DNA of 64,000 nt from Pseudopyrenochaeta lycopersici (Eukaryota > Ascomycota > Dothideomycetes > Pleosporales > Pseudopyrenochaetaceae): assembly GCA_003313425.1 (NCBI GenBank), contig NHZP01000031.1, forward strand, positions 186,001-250,000. Reading direction: 5' to 3'. The notes under the pieces were generated by a model. It saw only the letters and a program-made list of their open reading frames with translations, was not told the origin of the DNA and did not search any database. Positions within the stretch are counted from its first letter, which is position 1; every line of letters starts with the position of its first letter. Below are positions 1 through 8,385 of this stretch, in pieces. The translations under genes and the position numbers were made by a program.

Positions 1-856
1 AGGCCGAATTACCTACTTATGGTGAGGGCTATGGCCAGGGGGCTAAATGAGGAGAGGAAGAAGGGAGGCATAGGCCTAGCATGGATCATGATGCATACGC
101 TGAAGCATCCCAGTTGTAAATAGGTCCTGAAATAATAATTCACAAAGTTACCAGTTAAACTTGGCTTCAGTATTTGTGTATGAATCTTTGTATGCTTTTG
201 CATGAGGCTAAGCGCCCTGGGAACGCTTTGGTGCTGACGCAGCATTTTCAACAAGCATGAAAATATCACACCATAGCTAAGTATGGGGGTACTAACTCTC
301 ACCTTGAAGATAGAAAACTATGTGGCTCTTTTCCCACTGGCCTGTTTCACGCCATGAAGCTTTATAGCCAGTTGCGAAACGGAATCATGAGCATAGAGAG
401 ATCGTACTCCAGATTCACTTCGTTTCCCTCAATTTCGGTCTTCGCGCATATACTATTTGATTTATCATTTCCCATTGAAATTTATATACTGACTCTCCAG
501 TGGAATGCAAAGAAATTGATACAAGAAAGCGAAAATAGTGGTTACAATACCTTTCACAACGTCCCCCACCATGTAGTAGTTCTCATACCTAAGAATGAAC
601 ACTCCATTCATTCAGACTGATTTGAAAAAGTTGAAAACCACAAAAAAAAATCACGAATAAACAATACACAAGAAGTTAGAAATGTTGAAAATCAAAATTA
701 AAAGAGCAGCGCAATCCTCACAAAGTCCAGCACCAAAGGTTGCCCATTTCAGGCCACCAGCCTCACCTTCGCCCGAGAATCACCACCGCCGCACGACATC
801 AAACAAGCAAAAAAACAAGAACCCCCTGGGGCACAACCAAAAAAAAAGCTGGTTAT
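1..856. other. no gene recognised
   Basis: Only short open frames without recognisable motifs occur here. The stretch next to the tRNA is A-rich on the plus strand, which gives the T-run that ends the tRNA transcript. Confidence 0.5.
839..847 (-). terminator. Pol III T-run terminator of the tRNA gene
   Basis: Nine consecutive A on the plus strand are nine T on the minus strand. The run starts 9 nt after the discriminator base of the tRNA-Tyr gene, where a Pol III terminator is expected. It supports the tRNA being transcribed from the minus strand. Confidence 0.75.
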
Positions 857-1018
857 TCTCCTCTCCCAGAATCGAACTAGGGACCTTTCGATAGCAGAAT
901 AAACTATTACAGTCGAACGTGATCTAAGCAAAGTCAGCAAACTCCACATGCACATGCCACAGCGTGACAACTTTTGGGGGAGCAAGGACGACGTACAAAC
1001 CAACTACACCAAGAGGAG
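857..1018 (-). tRNA. tRNA-Tyr (GTA anticodon), interrupted in both the anticodon loop and the D-loop
   Basis: The 5' acceptor strand CTCCTCT (1018-1012) pairs perfectly with AGAGGAG (864-858), followed by discriminator A at 857. C1-G72 is the eukaryotic tRNA-Tyr identity pair. An A box TGGTGTAGTTGG spans 1011-1000. After the interruption come D-stem closure CAC and G26. The anticodon stem is TTCGA/TCGAA and the loop C-T-G-T-A-A-A has GTA at 910-908. The variable loop is AGGTC; the T-arm CCTAG-TTCGATT-CTGGG includes the B box. A normal-looking 14-nt intron lies at 906-893, as in all eukaryotic tRNA-Tyr genes; its UUAU can pair with GUAA of the anticodon loop. Without both insertions the molecule is exactly 75 nt. 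Flanking T9 supports Pol III transcription. The second insertion (924-996) is abnormal, so the gene could be functional, spliced by an unusual route, or dead. Confidence 0.8.
924..996 (-). other. 73-nt GT-AG, intron-like insertion inside the tRNA-Tyr D-loop
   Basis: On the minus strand it begins GTACGT and ends TTTGCTTAG. A GCTGAC branch-like motif lies about a dozen nt before the end. These are the signals of the short pre-mRNA introns in this window; esa1 and the aldo-keto reductase also use GTACGT donors. It separates the A box and GG of the D-loop from the rest of the D-arm. Its exact removal restores a D-arm of normal size. Known tRNA introns in fungi sit one base 3' of the anticodon, so this is not a standard endonuclease-type intron. 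I see no clear bulge-helix-bulge at its borders. Confidence 0.65.
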
Positions 1019-1557
1019 GCATGCGCTCGTATACGAGGCGCTTGGTACGTGTTTTGTTGATGAATGCATGATGATGTGAAAATACTATGTACCCGAGCAT
1101 TATTGGGAGGTGAGATGCTGTCTTGCTGGGGGATGGGATGGTGGGGCTGAATCTGAGGCTGACATCTTGGGAGCTGAGAATGGTCGGTGAGATGGTATGG
1201 TGTGGAGCTATGCGGGCTCGGCTGGGAAGCGAGGCGTCCAGGAGCGGGCTGAGAGTCGACATTATGCATGCATGATCGGCTAATGAGTTCTTGGAGATGG
1301 GGAATCGACTCCGCAATGGCTTCTAGGCCATGTCAGCACCATGTGAGGTCTCACGGATATGGAAGGAAAGCCTAGTGCGAGAACTTTGCTCGTTTCTTGG
1401 ATATATGACATGGTATCGATATTGGTGTCTATACAGGAGGAGCAGGTGCTTTGTACTGTAGCTTTAATATAATGGTGTACATAAGGAACAAGAAGAGTTG
1501 AACCAGGGGAAGACCAGTCTATCCCTGAATGCTTTATGGCCGCACGCCATGCATGGC
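1019..1557. other. intergenic: 5' flank of tRNA and 3' flank of the NDE gene
   Basis: Short frames on the minus strand show no family signal. The region most likely holds the 3' UTR of the dehydrogenase gene and the upstream flank of the tRNA gene. Confidence 0.4.
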
Positions 1558-3676
1558 TCAAAAGTTCATCAGATCTGGCAAACGTTAGCAAGTTCTTCAA
1601 GTCTCTCACATGAGTAGATGGAGAGTTGGACTCACCTCGCCCAAAAAGGGCCCTCTTGGTCCAATCCATCGCCAATAAACATCGGGTCCTGAAGCTTACG
1701 CTTTGCGCAAAATATACACCTCTCCACAGGTACACCGCTAGTAATCCTCCACTCAATCCATATCCGTTGTAATCGAAGATGGCTGCGTTGCCAATGTAGG
1801 CCAGACTGCCGAGATGCTTGTATTCAAACGCCTTGTACACGGCATCATCAAGGTCGCCATAGTCCATGTTGTTGAGCGCCATGCCGGGTGCGGCTTGAGC
1901 AATCTTGTTGAACTTGCGACCTAGGTACTGGCCTTGTTGATTAGCGCGCTGTGCAGTCGCGGGGAGTGAGGTGAGTTTGGAGTCAATTTGGAAAAGGAGC
2001 TCCCTAAGCTCGCCGAAGTCGAGGGTACCAGAGTTATCTTTATCGTATTGCTCGAACAGTTTGTCTAGACGTTTGAGATGATTTGCCGATTGGGGAAAAC
2101 GCTGCTTCACCCGTTTGGCGACGCCACGCCAGTCCTGGTACGAAATATGTAGTGATTCGGGGTCCTTGCCCTTCTCCCAGGCTGTAGTGCGCAGAAAGTT
2201 TACAATGTGATCCGAGACATTGTTCTGAACAGTGGCGCAGTCGCCGATAGCATAGACGTCACCTAATGGTGAGCCATTCAGGCGCAGGTGAGTGTCGGTT
2301 TCGAGAGCATGCTTATTGTTTTGACCGTCCAATTTGGCGGCGAGGCGCTTGCAGAAGTCGGTCTGGGAAACGCCAGTGGACCAGAGGCAGAAGCCCATGG
2401 GGATCTCCTTGGTGATGACCTTGTCATTGTCGTCCTTTTGCGAGTAGAGAATTCTGTCTGCTTGAATCTCTTTGACACGGGAGTTGGTCTGGATGTCAAC
2501 CTCGTCGTGCGCAAATCGTTTTTCCGCATACTCGGACAAGGCCTCATCATAGGTGTTGAGAATGTGGCTGCGGGATTGAATGACGTGCACCGAGATTTCG
2601 TTGCGCAAAATCTTGGGGTAGAGCTTGCAAAGGTCCTCGTTGAGCATATCAAAGAGTTCTGCAGCAAACTCGACGCCAGTCGGTCCACCACCACAAATGA
2701 CAAAAGACAGCAACCTGCGCCTTTCCTCGTCAGAAGTAGTGGGTAGACAGGCGCTCTCAAGATTTCGAACGACTTGATTTCGGATCAATCGGGCGTCACT
2801 GATGTCCTTTAGGAAGTGACAGTACTCAAGGCCCTTCACACCATGAGGGTTTGTGACGGAGCCAACGCCAACTACCAGCTTGTCGTATGGAACATAGAAT
2901 CGTTGCTCCTGGCCATTGGAATCGACGGCTGAGCACTCGATGAGCTTCTCTGACAACTCGACATCCTCAGCCTTTGCCTTGAGGAAATGCCCATGTACTC
3001 TCCTCACAATCTTGCGGACAGGCTCCACGAGCGATCTCAGCTCCAGTGTTCCTACGGTCGCTGACGGCAGCATGGGCGTGAACAGGAACGTGTTGGACGG
3101 CGATATGACGGTGACGTGGTAGTCGTCTGGGTTCAGCTGCTTCAGAAGCGCCACGCTACCCCATCCGGTGCCCAGTATGACCAGCTTCGGCTTGTGCTTG
3201 CAGGCCTTGTTCTCTGGGCTGTCATCGTCGTCCACGAAGTGATTTGCAATAGGCAAGTTCTTGGGTCCGCCTCGCTGGGGGTTCAATGCGAGCTCTGACA
3301 CGGGTATGTCTGTTGCAATGGGATCATCGTTGTATGTGCTGGCATCGTAGACGAAGAAGGCTACCACCAAGCCGCCCGTCACCGCGACAAAGGTGCCGAG
3401 TATGGCGACTGTCCTGTATGCATATCGTATGAAGCGTGATCTGGTCACTGGGGGCGGCGCCGTCGAGACGGATCGTATTATCGGCGACCTGGACTTGTTG
3501 AATTGTGACGTTCGCAAGCCAGCTGAGCCTGCCAGCGATATGCGCGTTGCAGGAGTTCCATGGCTAAAGGGTGCGCAGAATGGTGTTGATGATCGGGGAA
3601 GACTTCTGCAAAGTGTAGAGGCTCTTATCGGACTGCTATATACACGCGCCAGCGATGCAGTCTGTCGTGGTAGCAT
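1558..3676 (-). CDS. External alternative NAD(P)H:ubiquinone oxidoreductase with EF-hand (NDE type)
   Basis: A rotenone-insensitive type II dehydrogenase that oxidises cytosolic NAD(P)H and reduces ubiquinone at the inner mitochondrial membrane. There are two exons, 3676-1636 and 1574-1558. The 61-nt GTGAGT...CAG intron restores the family C-terminus FGRDLMNF; reading through it would add a spurious tail. The product is 685 aa, with an Arg/Ser-rich presequence and one membrane segment at about 88-110. The FAD-binding GxGxxG is at 168-173 and the pyridine-nucleotide GxGxxG at 329-334. AIGD lies near 476-479. An EF-hand loop (D545, D547, S549, E556) sits in the usual insertion of Ca2+-regulated members. 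The residue ending the second beta strand is Gln367, not Glu, which in this family is associated with NADPH use. Function is confident; substrate choice is inference. Confidence 0.93.
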
Positions 3677-4213
3677 GGCGGCGGGTCGACGGGGGGCGAC
3701 AGACCAGAACGCGACGCCGGAAGAGCAGCTAACAATTGAGGAGCAATTACTAGACGAACATGAGCAAGTGGTAAGGACAAGGACAAGGACAAACGAGTGT
3801 TTTTAGAGGTTCGTAAAGATGTAGAGGGTATGAGAGCTGAAGGTTTCACAAAAGAGAAATGTTTATCGGTGCTCAGCTTTACGTCACCAAGCCATAGGGA
3901 TCGGTGGGACCTGGGAGCTGAGGAACCTTGCCACGAGGCTTACAACACACACATCCGCACGTTCCCCTTGGGCTTAGTGGTGCGACCATCGCTGGTGCTA
4001 GCGAGACGCTTGTGAAGCGAACATGTATTATCCCTGCAGATTTTGAGAGTCGCATGCTTGGGCTTCTGAGCATCTAGGCCAAAAGGCTGTCGAAATGACG
4101 ATCATTTGACATTGCGAATGTGTATTCCTACTGGTACAAAGCGTTGCCCAGGATCTAGATCTAGTCTTGTACACAACATGAGAGGCACCTCTCCTCTCAA
4201 GTGCTGTTGCTTG
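3677..4213. other. intergenic: NDE promoter and MDV1 3' flank
   Basis: No gene seen. A short AAGGAC direct repeat (three units plus a partial one, 3773-3794) lies about 100 bp upstream of the NDE start codon. Confidence 0.4.
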
Positions 4214-6338
4214 CTAGCAGGACCATACACCAACAGTACCGTCCCTGCGGCCCTCCACCATGTACCCATCTTTTATCCGTACGCGCTCGATGATTGAATG
4301 TGTTTCACCATCGGACTCATCAACGCCTACACCGGGGCCACAGTTCCAGTGCCGACCATCTGTCTTGTCATATACCTTCACCACATCTTCGCCAGCAGCA
4401 GAAACGATGCGGCGCGCATCAAACATGACGCTGGTTACAGGGTTGTCATAAGCGTAGGCATCGTGTATGGAGCCTGTACGGAGGTCCCAGATCTGTATAC
4501 ATTAGCTTCTTGCACCTCTTTACGCGGCGTAGGCCAACTTACGCGAATACTCCTGTCCACGCTCCCTGTGACAAGATGGACATCGTCAAACTGAAGAGCA
4601 GTAACTGGACCTGTGTGACCGACCAAACTACGATGCACCTGTCCGCTTCGCAAATCCCAAAGCCGTACCATGCCGTCTGCGGTACCACAGGCCAATGCAG
4701 CGTCGAAGACTTGTATAGCCCCTACGAAGTCAGCAGAGGTATCTGCAACGCGTCCAGTCTGCCGCCATGTGCTGTTTGTCGTGCTTGTCGCTGTTGCTTG
4801 TGCGGCCGCCCATAGCACATCTAGAGTTTGCACACAACGTCCTTTGACGAGATCCCATTGTCTTAAAGTCTTGTCTGCAGAACCTGACACCAAAGTATCG
4901 CCGCGGAAATGTAAAGCCGTGACCTCGTCCACGTGTGATGCGAGTGAGAAAAGAGGGCAATCTTGCATGATAGTGGGCGGTGGCGCAGGAGGCGCATCGG
5001 CCGAGTTTTCAAATGCCAATCCATCATCCTCTTCTTCCTCGTCGTCCTCATGCTTATTTATCCGATTGTCCATAGGTGCGTATTCCGCCTTGCTCAGGTC
5101 CCACAGTCGTATGGAAGCATCCTTGGACCCAGTCGCAACAATGTTCTCTTCTACCTGCAAGCAGCGCACCGAGGATAAGTGGCCCTCGAGCATGCCTATA
5201 CACCGCCCAGCATTCAGGTCCCACACTCTGACAGTGTCATCCAAAGCTGCAGTGACCAGTGTACCCCAAGGTGCATCAAAGTCCAAGGCTGTGATTGTGT
5301 CGTTGTGCGCTGGCAGTTGCTTGATTTTGGAGCCTGATCCCAGGTGCTCATGCAGTACAGGTATGGACATCCGCCGTGTTAGCCTCCGTGGCTTGTGCTT
5401 CGACTTGGGCGAGGATATTTTCTGGTATATGGACTCGGACATGAAGTCTCCCGAGGCTCCATCGTGCTCTGCATTCGTAGGCGAGTCTGGTGGTTTTGGA
5501 GCCAAGGCCGCTTCATCATCCAACTCTTCTTGCAGATCTTCAATCTGGTTGTCCACGCCTAACAGGTCCTGCTCTAGTTCCGCCTCCTCGATTTCCAATC
5601 CTGCTAGGCGATCCAGCACCATCTTGCGCATTGTGTTGAGGTTTGCGATCTTGTTGTCAATCTCGTGTATCTCGGCTACGCACATGTGCTTCCGCACGCC
5701 CATCATCTCTAACCGATGGTCCATGCTATGTTTTTGGTTCCGCAATTTCTGCATCGAAGGCGGGACATTTGTGTCATCCTCTTCCATTCCGCTGCCTATC
5801 AGCCTCTGTCCTCGGGCATTGTACTTTCCATGCGTCGTTTGGTGGCTTCCAGGCTCGTCTGGCAGCGAAGCCTGAAACCCTTGAAATAGCGAGAACTCAT
5901 TGTTGTCTTCGGGTATGTTTGCGAGGAAGTCGTCTGGTATGTATGCCAGCGCTCGTTGCTGTATCTCGGGCACGGATATTCGTGAGCGCACAAGTTCGCG
6001 AGGTGTGGTCTGGGCGAAGGAAAAGACCGATCGCTGCAGCATTGGCCGCCGAAGCTCACGGTGGAGCTCTCCCAGAGCATTCTGATAGTGCTGACTGACA
6101 CCTTCAGCACCTATCAAGCTCCCAGCGGTAGCTGTTACTTTCTTGCCAAATGCCTGCAGGTGGCGCGTCTGGCGCAATGTTTTAGCATCACCGCATCTTA
6201 GAAAGGGACTTGTGGGAAAACTACATCAGGCAGCGCATCCAACAGGCTCACATCATCGTCGTCGTCTAGCAGTCTGGGCCGTGGACTCGTTGACCGTCCT
6301 CGCGACGGCGAGCCATCGCGGACAGGGGACGAGGCCAT
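4214..6338 (-). CDS. MDV1: Mitochondrial division protein 1 (Mdv1/Caf4 family WD40 adaptor)
   Basis: An adaptor that links Fis1 to the dynamin Dnm1 during mitochondrial fission on the outer membrane. There are three exons: 6338-6225, 6168-4543 and 4492-4214, with 56- and 50-nt introns. The long central frame has no ATG near its start. The upstream ATG at 6338 opens a 38-residue exon ([10 protein letters not shown]..., with an Asp run) that joins in frame to [11 protein letters not shown], the conserved Mdv1 N-region. Product 672 aa. An N-terminal helical Fis1-binding region is followed by a coiled coil rich in Glu/Asp/Leu at about 200-260, then C-terminal WD40 repeats with repeated [V/I]RxWDL ends ([28 protein letters not shown]). 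The 3' exon supplies the last blade, ending GTVGVWSC. It is divergent from ARO7. Confidence 0.93.
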
Positions 6339-6657
6339 GCGCGCAGCTGTACAGGGCAACGCAGGGACAGAACAAGGTGAGAGCGTATCTCAGGTCATCA
6401 TGTTTCTTCGGATCCGGGCAGAGGTCAAAAGAAACAGGCGAAGAGGCCAATGAGCGGTGAGGTTGGCGGAGAAAGTGCTGGCCTGGTCAGATTCGTGCAG
6501 CTCAGACGTCGGCAATGCACCTGCGTCATCCGCCGACAGCTCACATTTCCGGAAGCCGATGCTCGGGCATCTACTCTAACGTGCTCCAGCTGAATCGCAA
6601 TGGCTTCAGTTACGCTTCACCTCTTCACACACACAATTTTGATTTACTGGAGACAAG
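6339..6657. promoter_or_regulatory. divergent promoter region MDV1 / ARO7
   Basis: The 319 bp between the two start codons hold no supported gene. It is presumed to contain both promoters and 5' UTRs; no specific motif was identified. Confidence 0.4.
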
Positions 6658-7555
6658 ATGGATGCTGCGATTGACCTGTCTGACGCCTCCAAGGCTCTTG
6701 ACCTTGCAAACATTCGCTTCCAGCTCATGTACTGTCTTTGTCAAGAAGTGAAGAAAGCAGCACTGACAGTAGTAGACGACTGGAAGACACAATCACTTTC
6801 CACCTGATCGAGCGCGTACAGTTTCCGCTGAACAAGACCATTTACATACCTGGTGGGGTAGACATTGGCAACAGCGACCTGAGTCTCTTCGATTGGATGC
6901 TGCGCGAGCAGGAACGCTTGCAGTCCCTCGTACGCCGCTACCAGTCCCCCGACGAGTACCCCTTCTTCCCCGATGCGCTCCAAGAACCCATTCTAGCTCC
7001 TCTCGAATACCCCAAGATATTATGGGAGAACGATGTCGTGGTCAACAATCAGCTCAAAGATTGCTACGTCAACCATATCCTACCCGCTGTATGCATGCAG
7101 ACGGGGCGTGAAGATAGAGGAGAATCACAAGAAAACTATGGATCAGCAGCAACGTGCGATGTTCTGGCAATCCAGGCCCTGTCGCGCAGGATACACTTTG
7201 GAAAATTCGTAGCAGAGGCAAAATTCCAAAAGGAACCGGAGCGCTTTGCGAAGCTAATCAAGGATGAGGACCGCAAAGGCATCGATGAGGCCATCACCAA
7301 TGCTGCGGTAGAAAAGAAAGTACTGGAGAGACTGCGGCTCAAGGCGAAGACTTACGGTACGGATCCTGATCTGGGCGCCAATGGCTCCTCCAAAGTCAAC
7401 GCGGATGCCGTAGTCGCCATGTACAAGGCAAGTCTACCCTTTCCACTAGACATACACTGACTAACTAACATTTGCAGGACTGGGTCATTCCGCTCACCAA
7501 GGAAGTTGAGGTTGAGTATCTTATGCAGCGATTGAAGGGGACTCAGTGGGAGTAG
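6658..7555 (+). CDS. ARO7: Chorismate mutase (AroQ eukaryotic type)
   Basis: Converts chorismate to prephenate, the branch to Phe and Tyr. There are three exons: 6658-6728, 6776-7427 and 7478-7555. Intron 1 (47 nt) splits an Ile codon and yields [19 protein letters not shown], the classic N-terminal helix of Aro7. Intron 2 (50 nt) has a GC donor: AAG/GCAAGT...TTGCAG/GAC. Only this choice gives the conserved end [19 protein letters not shown]; the nearby GT would frameshift to a stop. Product 266 aa, the usual size. Family features include [22 protein letters not shown] and the C-terminal helix. In this family Trp activates and Tyr inhibits. It lies 0.8 kb from the 3' end of qutR but belongs to the anabolic side of aromatic metabolism. 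Confidence 0.95.
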
Positions 7556-8385
7556 TAGATTTTTGTGTGCCTGTCATAGACGAGTAACCATATCATGAGC
7601 ATTGGCCAATATAGACTAGACAGGTGACATGATCAATGAAGCCAAGTGCATCAAACCTTCCATTGATGTTTCGCCTATTACGGCACACTCTTACAAAAAT
7701 TTATTCATCCAAGCTCGCACTACGTGGGACTTCATAATAGCCCAGCACAATTTGCTTTAGTAGTTGGAATAAACTTGCAGCTCTTTTTCCTCTTCTTCCG
7801 TTGCCCGACACGCTCATCCTCCGTGCAGCCATTAACTAATAAATATGGGTCTTGTTATTCTGTACTCCTCATTCTTCAGCCCTGAGTGTCATAAAGTGTT
7901 CGATTCTTTCGAGTATAGATTCAAGAACGACATGCGTTTCATCAAAATAAGCATGCATTGTGAAGCCAGGGTTCTTTCGTGTGAAGCTCAAGGGTACGGA
8001 AATATTTGCGTTGAGGATTGTATGTAGCATTGACTTGGCTGAGCTTATAGCCGCATCGCGGTTGCACACCGGCTTGAGATGCTGACACCAGAGATTGTAC
8101 ACCGAAACTTAATGTACCGGGCTGCAGGAATCTAGAGTGAATATACGGTATGGCCTAAAGTCGCGAGGCAATTTGGGCCATCATTGTGAAATCCACTTCA
8201 ATTCCACAGTGCAAGTTTCGTCGATGGAGATAGTAGAACGGTGATAAGATCTCTTTTTCCGCCTTGTCTACTGCGCCGCAAGACTGGCTCTTGGTTCTTG
8301 TCGTCAGATGCTTCATATTCAACTTTGAAGAGCAGCTTGACTTCGAGCAGACCGACCCTGTGGTTTGCTCAATACGGCAATCTTC
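7556..8385. other. intergenic between convergent ARO7 and qutR
   Basis: AT-leaning sequence with only short frames. It presumably contains the two 3' UTRs; nothing else was recognised. Confidence 0.4.

Noticed and set aside
1280..1557. C-terminal extension of the NDE frame beyond the intron
   Set aside because: It is intron read-through. Splicing at 1635/1575 gives the conserved FGRDLMNF end and a stop at 1558.
4670..5875. 401-codon open frame on the plus strand opposite MDV1
   Set aside because: Ser/Cys-rich antisense shadow of the MDV1 coding sequence with no family motif; the minus strand has clear WD40 repeats.
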